A stretch of 64,000 nt of DNA from Pseudomonas mandelii (lineage in GTDB: Bacteria > Pseudomonadota > Gammaproteobacteria > Pseudomonadales > Pseudomonadaceae), in contig NZ_JAMYDU010000005.1 of NCBI RefSeq assembly GCF_024138395.1, positions 1-64,000 on the forward strand, given 5' to 3'. Below are positions 1 to 11,832 of this stretch, piece by piece. Within the stretch, counting starts at the first letter, position 1, and each line of letters begins with the position of its first letter. The notes under the pieces were generated by a model. It did not search any database and had not been told where the DNA came from. It saw nothing but the letters and a program-made list of their open reading frames with translations. The position numbers and the translations under genes are program-made.

Positions 1-17
1 TAGGTCATCGTCAAGAT
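1..17 (+). rRNA. rrf: 5S rRNA, 3' end only
   Basis: The first bases (TAGGTCATCGTCAAGA) match the conserved 3' strand of Pseudomonas 5S rRNA, which pairs with its 5' end in helix I. The rest of the rRNA operon lies upstream of the window. The exact mature 3' end is uncertain by a few bases. A strong terminator follows at once, as expected for the end of an rRNA operon. Confidence 0.8.
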
Positions 18-26
18 CAAATTCCG

Positions 27-64
27 AAACCCCTATCTGCATCTGCAGGTAGGGGTTTTGTTTT
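27..64 (+). terminator. rRNA operon terminator
   Basis: Stem of about 15 bp (AAACCCCTATCTGCA at 27-41 with 44-58, one U-G pair) followed by a T-rich run to 64. It lies just after the 5S end and before birA, so it should stop rRNA transcription. Confidence 0.85.
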
Positions 65-153
65 GTCCGCAGGAAAATCTCGCTCGTAGGGGTTTCTATG
101 CAACAGCCCGGGGCATGGCTATCATGCGGGCCTCATTGTGAGGCGAGACTTGC

Positions 154-1113
154 ATGCTGACGTTGTTAAAGCTTCTTAAGGATGGTCGATTCCATTCGGG
201 CCAAGCCCTGGGCGCTGCCTTGGGCGTCAGTCGTAGCGCTGTATGGAAGCAGCTTCAGCACTTGGAAGCTGAGCTCGGTTTGTCCATCCACAAAGTACGC
301 GGTCGCGGCTATCAACTGGCTGCGCCGTTGACACTGCTTGATCCTGCGGAAATAAGCGCGCGGGCGCCTTCTTGTGAGTGGCCCATTCTAGTCTTCGACT
401 CAATTGACTCCACCAACGCTGAAGCCTTACGCGCTATCGAGCGCGGCCAGCCTGCGCCCTTTCTGGTGCTCGCTGAGCGGCAAACGGCCGGTCGCGGACG
501 ACGCGGGCGCAAATGGGTGAGCCCATTTGCGGAGAACATCTATTACAGTCTCGTGCTGCGCATTGATGGCGGGATGCGGCAGTTGGAAGGCTTGAGTCTG
601 GTTGTCGGGCTTGCCGTAATGCAAGCCTTGCGAGGGATTGGTATTTCAGGTGTGGGCTTGAAGTGGCCGAATGATGTTCTGGTGGGTCAGCAAAAGATTG
701 CGGGAATACTGCTCGAATTAGTGGGGGATCCTGCTGATGTGTGTCACGTGGTGATCGGTGTCGGAATAAATGTGAACATGCAGATGACCGATGAGGTTGA
801 TCAGCAATGGACGTCCATGCGCCTCGAGTCGGGTAAGGCTGTTGATCGCAATCATCTGGTTGCGGAGCTAGGGTTGATGCTCCAGACCTATTTAAATCGC
901 CACCAGACCGGCGGATTTCCGGCTATCCAGGCGGAGTGGGAGCAAAATCATCTATGGCAGGGCCGGGCGGTGTCGTTGATCGCCGGTGTTAATCAAATAG
1001 ATGGCGAAGTCCTGGGTATCGATGGTCAGGGTGCCCTGCGCTTGAAGGTGAATGGTGTGGAGAAGATCTTTAGTGGTGGCGAGCTCAGCCTGAGGTTGCG
1101 TGATGATTCTTGA
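154..1113 (+). CDS. birA: Bifunctional biotin-[acetyl-CoA carboxylase] ligase / biotin operon repressor BirA
   Basis: BirA activates biotin with ATP to biotinoyl-AMP and attaches it to the carrier protein of acetyl-CoA carboxylase. In this class it also represses biotin genes. The 319-residue protein has an N-terminal winged helix (about residues 1-60, with [11 protein letters not shown]), the adenylate-binding GRGRRG at 113-118, KWPND at 170-174, the KIAGIL strand with its key lysine at 181, and GIGIN-like 202-206. The C-terminal small domain is present, so the length is normal. The presence of the DNA-binding domain supports the repressor role, but no operator is visible here. coaX starts inside the end of this gene, so the two are translationally coupled. 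Confidence 0.97.
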   Translation: MLTLLKLLKDGRFHSGQALGAALGVSRSAVWKQLQHLEAELGLSIHKVRGRGYQLAAPLTLLDPAEISARAPSCEWPILVFDSIDSTNAEALRAIERGQPAPFLVLAERQTAGRGRRGRKWVSPFAENIYYSLVLRIDGGMRQLEGLSLVVGLAVMQALRGIGISGVGLKWPNDVLVGQQKIAGILLELVGDPADVCHVVIGVGINVNMQMTDEVDQQWTSMRLESGKAVDRNHLVAELGLMLQTYLNRHQTGGFPAIQAEWEQNHLWQGRAVSLIAGVNQIDGEVLGIDGQGALRLKVNGVEKIFSGGELSLRLRDDS

Positions 1114-1852
1114 GCTCGATTGCGGAAACAGTTTCATCAAGTGGCGTGTACTCGGCGAGGATGTCCGGCGGGTAGTTGGCGAGGGGGTTGTTGATTCGGA
1201 TCTCGCCTTGCTGGAGAGCTTGAAAGGGCTCGAGGGGCTCGCTCTCATACATTGTCGCTTAGTCAGTGTCAGAACCGCCGAAGAAACCAGTGCGCTGATT
1301 TCTCTGCTGACCGAGGCTTTCGGCGTTTCTGTGGTGTGCGCGGCACCGGCTCGCGAGATGTCCGGGGTTCGAAATGGCTATGAGGAGTTCGAGCGGCTAG
1401 GGCTTGATCGCTGGCTTGCAATGCTCGGAGGATTTCATCTAGCTTCGGGTGCTTGTCTGGTGCTCGACTTTGGTACGGCCGTTACGGCTGACTTTATTGC
1501 AGGGGATGGCGAGCATCTCGGAGGATTTATCTGTCCGGGGATGCCTTTGATGCGCAACCAGCTGCGTACCCATACCCGTAGAATTCGCTATGGAGATCTT
1601 GCTGCCGGGCGCGCTTTGGAGAGTCTTGTTCCTGGGCGTACAACCGTCGAGGCGGTCGAGCGAGGTTGTTTGCTGATGTTGAGAGGGTTTGTCCTGACTC
1701 AGCTTGAGTTGGCGCGCAGTTATTGGGGGGATGATTTCGCAGTCTTTCTGACTGGCGGGGATGCTGATCTGGTCTCCGAGATTGTGCCCGAAGCCAGGGT
1801 GGTTCCAGACCTGGTATTTGTAGGTTTGGCGATGGCGTGTCCCTTGTCCTGA
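1103..1852 (+). CDS. coaX: Type III pantothenate kinase
   Basis: CoaX phosphorylates pantothenate in the first step of coenzyme A synthesis. It belongs to the ASKHA fold and, unlike CoaA, is not feedback-inhibited by CoA. The start chosen is ATG 1103, giving the family N-terminus [10 protein letters not shown]; a GTG one codon earlier at 1100 is less likely. Visible motifs are the phosphate-binding DCGNS at the N-terminus, the central DFGTA followed by VTADF, and the GGFICPG loop. At 249 residues it has the family's usual length. The start overlaps the end of birA by 11 bp in another frame, and the next gene follows after 7 bp, indicating one operon. Confidence 0.96.
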   Translation: MILELDCGNSFIKWRVLGEDVRRVVGEGVVDSDLALLESLKGLEGLALIHCRLVSVRTAEETSALISLLTEAFGVSVVCAAPAREMSGVRNGYEEFERLGLDRWLAMLGGFHLASGACLVLDFGTAVTADFIAGDGEHLGGFICPGMPLMRNQLRTHTRRIRYGDLAAGRALESLVPGRTTVEAVERGCLLMLRGFVLTQLELARSYWGDDFAVFLTGGDADLVSEIVPEARVVPDLVFVGLAMACPLS

Positions 1853-1859
1853 GGTTTTT

Positions 1860-2300
1860 ATGCGTTGGTTGTTTCTGCTGCTGCTTGTTCTTAATGTGTT
1901 CTATTACATCTGGCACCAACAAGAGGCTCCTCTGCGCGCAAAGGATGTAACCCCTTTGAGTTTGTATCGGGGGTCGCAGCAGGACATTCGCTTGTTGAGT
2001 GAAACGACTGACGCGGCTCGTGATAAAGGAAAGCCTGCCCAGGCAGATGATGGATGCCTCTATCTTGGCGGTTTTACTCGTCAGGAAGCGGCTCAGGCGG
2101 TCGAGCGGCGATTGAGTGGCATGGAAATCAAGTTCGAGTCCTTGCTGAGGCCCCCTGCCGAGTCTGATGGTTACTGGGTGCGTGTGGCACCAGAAAGCCG
2201 GCGTTTGCTGGGTGATTCACAGTTGCAAAACCTTTCTAAAGAATTCAATGAGTTAAAACATAAAATAATGCCGTGCGAGGGGGTTGCACCCGCCGAATAG
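1860..2300 (+). CDS. SPOR-domain-type inner-membrane protein of unknown function
   Basis: A 146-residue protein with a single N-terminal membrane segment (about residues 2-18, very Leu/Phe/Tyr rich, preceded by Arg), a polar linker, and a C-terminal half that looks like a SPOR fold (CLYLGGF start, RRLSGMEIK, SDGYWVRV). SPOR domains generally bind denuded septal peptidoglycan. It lies 7 bp after coaX and so probably belongs to the birA-coaX transcription unit, an arrangement familiar in Pseudomonas. The specific role is unknown; the SPOR call rests on motif recognition, not a search. Confidence 0.75.
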   Translation: MRWLFLLLLVLNVFYYIWHQQEAPLRAKDVTPLSLYRGSQQDIRLLSETTDAARDKGKPAQADDGCLYLGGFTRQEAAQAVERRLSGMEIKFESLLRPPAESDGYWVRVAPESRRLLGDSQLQNLSKEFNELKHKIMPCEGVAPAE

Positions 2301-2401
2301 TTTGCATAGAATGGCGCCCGCTTCGCAGTGAAGACCTTTAACGGTTGGCAGTGTGAAGCGAGGTCAACGCAGCTAACCTCAGGTTTTTAATGAGAAAATG
2401 C

Positions 2402-2429
2402 TTGACAGAAGGCTGGCATGATATAGAAT
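2402..2429 (+). promoter_or_regulatory. Sigma70 promoter of the tRNA-Tyr/Gly/Thr cluster
   Basis: A perfect -35 TTGACA (2402-2407) is followed after 16 bp by TAGAAT (2424-2429). tRNA-Tyr begins 14 bp downstream, which fits a short 5' leader. The G/C-rich stretch after the -10 resembles the stringent discriminators of stable-RNA promoters. Confidence 0.85.
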
Positions 2430-2442
2430 GCCGGCTCGCTTA

Positions 2443-2527
<85 letters not shown>

Positions 2528-2551
2528 TTTTTAGCGAGAGCTGCAAGCTCC

Positions 2552-2625
<74 letters not shown>

Positions 2626-2651
2626 AGTTTGCAGGTCCTGCAAAGTGTTAC

Positions 2652-2727
2652 GCTCTTGTAGCTCAGTTGGTAGAGCACACCCTTGGTAAGGGTGAGGTCA
2701 GCGGTTCAAATCCGCTCAAGAGCTCCA
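2652..2727 (+). tRNA. tRNA-Thr (anticodon GGT)
   Basis: 76 nt with acceptor GCUCUUG/CAAGAGC, anticodon loop UUGGUAA giving GGT, T-loop TTCAAAT, encoded CCA. The order Tyr-Gly-Thr-tuf matches the tyrU-glyT-thrT-tufB order of E. coli. Confidence 0.97.
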
Positions 2728-2733
2728 TATAAC

Positions 2734-2765
2734 AAGGCAGATATGAAAATATCTGCCTTTGTTTT
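2734..2765 (+). terminator. Terminator-like hairpin between tRNA-Thr and tuf
   Basis: A perfect 11-bp stem (AAGGCAGATAT at 2734-2744 with 2749-2759) closes a GAAA tetraloop and runs into TTTGTTTT. By form it is a rho-independent terminator, so it should at least attenuate readthrough from the tRNAs into tuf 47 bp downstream. It could also shape the tRNA-Thr 3' end during processing. Confidence 0.75.
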
Positions 2766-2811
2766 AATGGCTGAGAGTACTTGCTTAATTCTTCTGCTAG
2801 GGGTGATTTCG

Positions 2812-4005
2812 ATGGCTAAGGAAAAGTTCGAACGTAACAAGCCGCACGTCAACGTTGGAACCATTGGTCACGTAGACCATGGCAAAACGACCTTGACCGC
2901 CGCTCTGACCCGTGTCTGCTCCGAAGTATTCGGTTCGGCAAAGGTTGACTTCGACAAGATCGATAGCGCCCCAGAAGAAAAAGCTCGTGGCATCACCATT
3001 AACACTGCTCACGTTGAGTACGATTCGGCTGTGCGTCACTACGCGCACGTTGACTGTCCAGGTCACGCTGACTACGTAAAAAACATGATTACCGGTGCTG
3101 CGCAGATGGATGGTGCGATTCTGGTTTGCTCGGCCGCGGATGGTCCGATGCCGCAAACCCGTGAGCACATCCTGTTGTCCCGTCAGGTTGGCGTTCCATA
3201 CATCGTGGTCTTCCTGAACAAGGCTGACATGGTTGATGATGCTGAGTTGCTGGAACTGGTTGAGATGGAAGTGCGCGATCTGCTGAGCACTTACGATTTC
3301 CCGGGTGACGACACTCCGATCATCATCGGTTCGGCGCTGATGGCGCTGAATGGTCAAGACGACAACGAGATGGGCACTACTGCCGTCAAGAAGTTGGTCG
3401 AGACCCTGGATAGCTATATTCCGCAGCCTGAGCGTGCTATTGATAAGCCGTTCCTGATGCCGATCGAGGATGTGTTCTCGATCTCCGGTCGCGGCACTGT
3501 TGTGACTGGTCGTGTTGAGCGTGGCATTGTCCGCATTCAGGAAGAAGTTGAGATTGTTGGTCTTCGTGACACTGTCAAAACTACTTGTACTGGTGTTGAG
3601 ATGTTCCGCAAGCTGCTCGACGAAGGTCGTGCAGGCGAGAACTGCGGCGTTCTGCTGCGCGGTACCAAGCGTGATGATGTTGAGCGTGGCCAGGTTCTGG
3701 TCAAGCCTGGCACTGTCAAGCCGCATACCAAGTTCACTGCTGAGGTTTATGTTCTGAGCAAGGAAGAAGGTGGTCGTCATACGCCATTCTTCAAAGGCTA
3801 CCGTCCACAGTTCTACTTTCGTACAACTGACGTGACTGGTAACTGCGAGCTGCCAGAAGGTGTTGAAATGGTGATGCCAGGTGACAACGTTCAGATGACC
3901 GTTACCCTGATCAAAACCATTGCGATGGAAGATGGCCTGCGTTTCGCTATCCGTGAGGGCGGTCGTACCGTCGGCGCTGGTGTCGTAGCAAAAGTCATCG
4001 AGTAA
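2812..4005 (+). CDS. tuf: Elongation factor Tu (first copy)
   Basis: EF-Tu carries aminoacyl-tRNA to the ribosomal A site and hydrolyses GTP after codon recognition. The start is ATG 2812, which gives the universal MAKEKF N-terminus and 397 residues; an in-frame extension upstream runs through tRNA-Thr and is not real. The GTPase motifs are GHVDHGKT (19-26), DCPGH, NKAD and the SAL motif, followed by beta-barrel domains 2 and 3. A purine-rich AGGGG lies upstream of the start. By my reading it differs from the second copy at about 26 positions, more than is usual for paired tuf genes. Confidence 0.98.
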   Translation: MAKEKFERNKPHVNVGTIGHVDHGKTTLTAALTRVCSEVFGSAKVDFDKIDSAPEEKARGITINTAHVEYDSAVRHYAHVDCPGHADYVKNMITGAAQMDGAILVCSAADGPMPQTREHILLSRQVGVPYIVVFLNKADMVDDAELLELVEMEVRDLLSTYDFPGDDTPIIIGSALMALNGQDDNEMGTTAVKKLVETLDSYIPQPERAIDKPFLMPIEDVFSISGRGTVVTGRVERGIVRIQEEVEIVGLRDTVKTTCTGVEMFRKLLDEGRAGENCGVLLRGTKRDDVERGQVLVKPGTVKPHTKFTAEVYVLSKEEGGRHTPFFKGYRPQFYFRTTDVTGNCELPEGVEMVMPGDNVQMTVTLIKTIAMEDGLRFAIREGGRTVGAGVVAKVIE

Positions 4006-4026
4006 GTTGTTGTAATGTCTTTTTCG

Positions 4027-4058
4027 GGCCGGCATAATGGTCGGCCTGATTTTGTTTT
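4027..4058 (+). terminator. Hairpin with T-rich tail after tuf
   Basis: Short stem GGCCGGC (4027-4033) with GTCGGCC (4040-4046), including a G-U pair, followed by TGATTTTGTTTT. It ends exactly where tRNA-Trp begins, so it may be a partial terminator of tuf or a processing structure. The stem is only 7 bp. Confidence 0.5.
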
Positions 4059-4134
4059 AGGTCAGTAGCTCAATTGGCAGAGCGACGGTCTCCAAAACCG
4101 TAGGTTGGGGGTTCGATTCCCTCCTGACCTGCCA
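4059..4134 (+). tRNA. tRNA-Trp (anticodon CCA)
   Basis: 76 nt with acceptor AGGUCAG/CUGACCU, anticodon loop UCUCCAAAA giving CCA, T-loop TTCGATT, discriminator G and encoded CCA. It sits between tuf and secE and probably shares a transcript with secE-nusG. Confidence 0.97.
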
Positions 4135-4179
4135 GATTCACTTGGTGTGTCTGGCTTTCTTTTCACAGGATCTTCATAG

Positions 4180-4548
4180 ATGACTCCTAAAGCTGAAGCT
4201 CAAGGCTCTCGCTTCGATCTGCTCAAGTGGCTAGTAGTAGTCGCTTTGGTGGTTGTTGGCGTTGTTGGCAATCAGTATTACTCTGCTTCGCCGATCCTGT
4301 ACCGCGTACTTGCTTTGCTTGTCATTGCTGCTGTAGCTGCCTTTGTAGGCCTGCAGACAGTCAAGGGCAAGTCTTTCTTTGTACTGGTGAAGGAAGCTCG
4401 CACCGAGATTCGTAAAGTCGTATGGCCAACTCGCCAAGAAACCACGCAGACCACACTGATTGTTGTGGCTGTTGTCCTGGTTATGGCGTTGCTGTTGTGG
4501 GGGCTTGATTCCCTGCTCGGCTGGCTTGTTTCCTTGATTGTCGGCTAA
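4180..4548 (+). CDS. secE: Preprotein translocase subunit SecE
   Basis: SecE is the small essential subunit of the SecYEG channel in the inner membrane; it clamps SecY. The 122-residue protein has three hydrophobic segments (roughly 17-37, 43-61 and 92-118), the three-TM form usual in gamma-proteobacteria. Between TM2 and TM3 lies the conserved cytoplasmic amphipathic stretch (FFVLVKEARTEIRKVVWPTR) typical of SecE. nusG starts 9 bp after the stop, forming the classic secE-nusG pair. Confidence 0.97.
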   Translation: MTPKAEAQGSRFDLLKWLVVVALVVVGVVGNQYYSASPILYRVLALLVIAAVAAFVGLQTVKGKSFFVLVKEARTEIRKVVWPTRQETTQTTLIVVAVVLVMALLLWGLDSLLGWLVSLIVG

Positions 4549-4557
4549 GGGTGTCCC

Positions 4558-5091
4558 GTGGCTAAGCGTTGGTACGTTGTGCATGCTTACTCCGGTTACG
4601 AGAAGCATGTCATGCGCTCGTTGGTAGAGCGCGTAAAGCTGGCTGGCATGGAAGATGGCTTTGGCGAAATTCTGGTTCCCACTGAAGAAGTGGTTGAAAT
4701 GCGTAATGGCCAGAAACGCAAAAGCGAGCGCAAGTTCTTCCCAGGTTATGTGCTGGTCCAGATGGACATGAACGAGGGTACTTGGCACTTGGTCAAGGAT
4801 ACTCCTCGGGTGATGGGTTTCATTGGCGGTACCGCTGATAAGCCTGCACCGATCACGGATAAAGAGGCAGAAGCGATTCTGCGTCGCGTTGCTGATGGTA
4901 GCGACAAGCCGAAGCCGAAGACGTTGTTCGAGCCAGGCGAGTCGGTGCGTGTCAATGACGGACCGTTTGCTGATTTTACTGGCACGGTTGAAGAAGTTAA
5001 CTACGAGAAGAGCCGGATCCAAGTGGCAGTGCTCATTTTCGGTCGCTCTACTCCGGTAGAGCTAGAGTTCAGCCAGGTCGAAAAGGTCTAG
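4558..5091 (+). CDS. nusG: Transcription termination/antitermination factor NusG
   Basis: NusG binds RNA polymerase, suppresses pausing, aids Rho termination and links RNA polymerase to ribosomal protein S10. Translation starts at a GTG (4558), giving the family start [13 protein letters not shown]. The 177 residues comprise the NGN domain (about 1-120, with FFPGYVLV) and a C-terminal KOW domain ([16 protein letters not shown]). The length matches E. coli NusG closely. A terminator follows, which separates it from the rplK operon. Confidence 0.98.
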   Translation: MAKRWYVVHAYSGYEKHVMRSLVERVKLAGMEDGFGEILVPTEEVVEMRNGQKRKSERKFFPGYVLVQMDMNEGTWHLVKDTPRVMGFIGGTADKPAPITDKEAEAILRRVADGSDKPKPKTLFEPGESVRVNDGPFADFTGTVEEVNYEKSRIQVAVLIFGRSTPVELEFSQVEKV

Positions 5092-5106
5092 CTGAGCAAG
5101 CATCCC

Positions 5107-5135
5107 AACCCCGCAGCCCTAGGCTGTGGGGTTTT
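5107..5135 (+). terminator. secE-nusG terminator
   Basis: 12-bp stem (AACCCCGCAGCC at 5107-5118 with 5122-5133, one G-U pair), three-base loop, then TTTT. A canonical rho-independent terminator 15 bp after the nusG stop. Confidence 0.9.
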
Positions 5136-5208
5136 GTCGTCACTGGGATAAACGCGCAAGTAACCGGGGAGCCTTTCGAGGCGTTCGAACCCGTAATTGG
5201 AGTGCCTC

Positions 5209-5640
5209 ATGGCCAAGAAGATTACCGCTTACATCAAGCTGCAAGTGAAGGCCGCTCAGGCTAACCCAAGCCCACCTGTTGGTCCTGCTCTGGGTCAGCA
5301 CGGCGTGAATATCATGGAATTCTGCAAGGCTTTCAACGCCCGTACTCAGGGTATTGAGCCAGGTCTGCCGACTCCAGTGATCATCACTGTCTACAGCGAC
5401 CGTAGCTTCACTTTCGAAACCAAATCCACACCTGCTTCGGTTCTTCTGAAGAAGGCTGCTGGTCTGACTAGCGGTTCCGCTCGTCCGAACACCGTTAAGG
5501 TTGGCACCGTGACCCGTGCTCAGCTGGAAGAAATCGCGAAAACCAAAAACGCGGATCTGACTGCAGCTGATATGGAAGCAGCCGTGCGTACTATCGCCGG
5601 TTCTGCTCGTAGCATGGGCCTTAACGTGGAGGGTGTGTAA
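5209..5640 (+). CDS. rplK: 50S ribosomal protein L11
   Basis: L11 forms the GTPase-associated centre with L10-L12 and 23S rRNA and is needed for RelA activation. ATG 5209 is chosen because it yields the family start [13 protein letters not shown] and 143 residues; an in-frame ATG four codons upstream is less conserved. The proline-rich [12 protein letters not shown] loop, target of thiostrepton-type antibiotics, is present. The stop codon overlaps the rplA start by one base. In related bacteria L1 represses this gene pair through the rplK leader. Confidence 0.98.
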   Translation: MAKKITAYIKLQVKAAQANPSPPVGPALGQHGVNIMEFCKAFNARTQGIEPGLPTPVIITVYSDRSFTFETKSTPASVLLKKAAGLTSGSARPNTVKVGTVTRAQLEEIAKTKNADLTAADMEAAVRTIAGSARSMGLNVEGV

Positions 5641-6335
5641 TGGCTAAGTTGACCAAGCGTCAAAAGGCTATCGCCGGCAAAATCGAAGCAGGCAAGTCCT
5701 ACAACTTTGTAGACGCTGCTGCTCTGCTGGCTGAGCTGTCGACTGTCAAGTTCAGCGAGTCGTTCGACGTTGCTGTGAACCTGGGTGTTGACCCGCGTAA
5801 ATCCGACCAGGTCGTTCGTAGCGCTACTGTGCTGCCACACGGCACTGGCAAGACTGTTCGCGTTGCTGTCTTCACCCAGGGTCCAGCTGCCGAGGCCGCT
5901 CTGGCTGCCGGCGCTGACCGTGTAGGTATGGACGACCTGGCTGCCGAAATGAAAGGCGGCGACCTGAACTATGACGTAGTTATCGCATCCCCGGATGCCA
6001 TGCGCGTTGTTGGTCAGTTGGGTCAGATCCTGGGCCCACGCGGCCTCATGCCTAACCCTAAAGTCGGCACTGTAACTCCAGACGTAGCTACCGCGGTTAA
6101 AAACGCCAAGGCTGGTCAGGTTCGTTATCGCACCGACAAAAACGGCATCATCCACACCTCCGTTGGCAAAGTCGGCTTCGACGCCGTCAAGCTGAAGGAA
6201 AACGTTGAAGCCCTGATCGCTGATCTGAAGCGTATCAAGCCAGCTTCCTCGAAAGGTATTTACGTCAAGCGCGTTACCCTGAGCACCACCATGGGTCCAG
6301 GTCTGGTCATCGACCAAGGCTCGCTCGACGCGTAA
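5640..6335 (+). CDS. rplA: 50S ribosomal protein L1
   Basis: L1 builds the mobile L1 stalk near the E site and, in characterised bacteria, acts as translational repressor of the L11-L1 mRNA. The 231-residue protein has the expected two-domain form, with the conserved [11 protein letters not shown] and GKVGF segments. Its ATG overlaps the last base of the rplK stop (TAATG), a sign of translational coupling. The 198-bp gap that follows is the L10 leader region. Confidence 0.98.
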   Translation: MAKLTKRQKAIAGKIEAGKSYNFVDAAALLAELSTVKFSESFDVAVNLGVDPRKSDQVVRSATVLPHGTGKTVRVAVFTQGPAAEAALAAGADRVGMDDLAAEMKGGDLNYDVVIASPDAMRVVGQLGQILGPRGLMPNPKVGTVTPDVATAVKNAKAGQVRYRTDKNGIIHTSVGKVGFDAVKLKENVEALIADLKRIKPASSKGIYVKRVTLSTTMGPGLVIDQGSLDA

Positions 6336-6343
6336 GACACAGG

Positions 6344-6533
6344 TTGGCGCAAGCGATTGCGCCAATTGAAAGATTGGGGTCCCTGCCTGGCGGGGGCTAT
6401 CCAAGACCGTAGGCGACGCAAGTCTTAAACCTCAAGCCTACGCAGATGGTGCTCCCGGTTCCTTACCGAATCAGACACCAAAACGACATCCGGCTTCGGT
6501 TGGATGAAACGGTAACAAGCAGGAGTTAAACCC
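6344..6533 (+). promoter_or_regulatory. L10 (rplJL) mRNA leader
   Basis: This 198-bp gap before rplJ holds a perfect 9-bp hairpin (TTGGCGCAA at 6344-6352, GCGA loop, 6357-6365) without a T-tail, followed by a structured stretch and a second short hairpin near the start (ATCCGGCTTCGGTTGGAT). In enterobacteria the L10-(L12)4 complex binds such a leader to repress rplJL translation. The position and structure fit, but the binding site itself was not matched to a model. Confidence 0.7.
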
Positions 6534-7034
6534 GTGGCAATTAAACTCGAAGACAAGAAGGCCATCGTCGCTGAAGTCAACGAGGCTGCCAAAGTCGCTC
6601 TGTCCGCTGTCGTGGTTGATGCCCGTGGCGTAACAGTAGGCGCAATGACCGGACTCCGTAAAGAGGCTCGTGAAGCTGGCGTTTACGTACGTGTTGTACG
6701 TAACACCCTGCTCAAGCGCGCTGTTGCTGACACTGAATACAGTGTTCTCAATGACGTGTTCACCGGCCCGACCCTGATTGCATTCTCGAACGAACATCCG
6801 GGCGCTGCTGCCCGTATCTTCAAAGAGTTTGCCAAGGGTCAGGACAAGTTCGAGATCAAGGCAGCTGCGTTCGAGGGCAAGTTCCTCGCAGCTAATCAGA
6901 TCGACGTACTGGCAACTCTGCCGACCCGTGACGAAGCAATTTCCCAGCTGATGAGCGTGATTCAAGGCGCTACCAGCAAATTGGCTCGTACTCTGGCGGC
7001 AATTCGCGACCAGAAAGAAGCTGCTGCAGCCTAA
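6534..7034 (+). CDS. rplJ: 50S ribosomal protein L10
   Basis: L10 anchors the L7/L12 dimers at the base of the ribosomal stalk. It starts at GTG 6534, with AGGAG a few bases upstream, and reads MAIKLEDKK in the family manner. The 166 residues include the rRNA-binding N-terminal domain ([19 protein letters not shown]) and a C-terminal helix for L7/L12. It is probably autoregulated through the structured leader just upstream. Confidence 0.98.
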   Translation: MAIKLEDKKAIVAEVNEAAKVALSAVVVDARGVTVGAMTGLRKEAREAGVYVRVVRNTLLKRAVADTEYSVLNDVFTGPTLIAFSNEHPGAAARIFKEFAKGQDKFEIKAAAFEGKFLAANQIDVLATLPTRDEAISQLMSVIQGATSKLARTLAAIRDQKEAAAA

Positions 7035-7108
7035 GGCTCGTCAACTTCTCGCGTTTTTTGTTTATTTCGATGGTCGCGTAGGCCGTCCCCCAATTCAGGA
7101 ATTGAGTC

Positions 7109-7474
7109 ATGTCTCTGACTAACGAACAAATCATCGAAGCAATCGGCCAGAAATCCGTAGTGGAAATCGTTGAGCTGATCAAATCGATGGAAGAAACCTT
7201 CGGTGTTACCGCTGCTGCTGCATCGGCTGGTCCAGCTGCTGCTGCCGCTGTTGTTGAAGAACAAACTGAATTCAACGTCATGCTGACCGAAGCTGGCGAG
7301 AAGAAAGTTAACGTGATCAAGGCAGTACGTGAACTGACCGGTCTGGGCCTGAAAGAAGCCAAGGCTGTAGTTGACGGCGCTCCTGGCATCGTTCTGGAAG
7401 CTGTTTCGAAAGACGCAGCTGACAAAGCAAAAGCCACTCTGGAAGAAGCAGGCGCTAAAGTCGAGCTGAAGTAA
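7109..7474 (+). CDS. rplL: 50S ribosomal protein L7/L12
   Basis: L7/L12 is the multi-copy stalk protein that recruits translational GTPases. At 121 residues it has the N-terminal dimerisation helices, an Ala/Gly-rich hinge (about 35-52) and the C-terminal domain with [22 protein letters not shown], the factor-binding surface. It lies 74 bp after rplJ. The downstream gap contains an attenuator that would lower transcription into rpoBC, allowing L7/L12 to be made in excess. Confidence 0.98.
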   Translation: MSLTNEQIIEAIGQKSVVEIVELIKSMEETFGVTAAAASAGPAAAAAVVEEQTEFNVMLTEAGEKKVNVIKAVRELTGLGLKEAKAVVDGAPGIVLEAVSKDAADKAKATLEEAGAKVELK

Positions 7475-7520
7475 GCATCGACTTTGCACCTCCAGCCCGA
7501 GCGTTAAGCGAAAGGCTGAT

Positions 7521-7549
7521 GGCTGGTGGCTCTTGCCACCGGCCTTTTT
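7521..7549 (+). terminator. rplL-rpoB attenuator
   Basis: A 10-bp stem (GGCTGGTGGC at 7521-7530 with GCCACCGGCC at 7535-7544, one U-G pair) followed by TTTTT. In enterobacteria a partial terminator at this position passes only a fraction of transcripts into rpoBC; the same role is inferred here. The 220-bp gap also holds a weaker GC-rich stem near 7643-7662. Confidence 0.85.
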
Positions 7550-7694
7550 CCGTTATTGGCAGCCGACTGGGTCGGTGCTGGTAACGAGCTGTAACCACCC
7601 GATGCGGTGGCGCAAACCATGGGGTTTGCACGATTTTCTGGCTGCTCCCGTCGGGAGGGGCCAAACAAGCAGGTGACCAAGCTGGGGAACGCTG

Positions 7695-11768
<4,074 letters not shown>

Positions 11769-11832
11769 CACGTGACGCGAATCGAGAGCGGGGCAGGATT
11801 GCCCGCTCTCTGCTCCGCCAGGAGGAAAGGCC

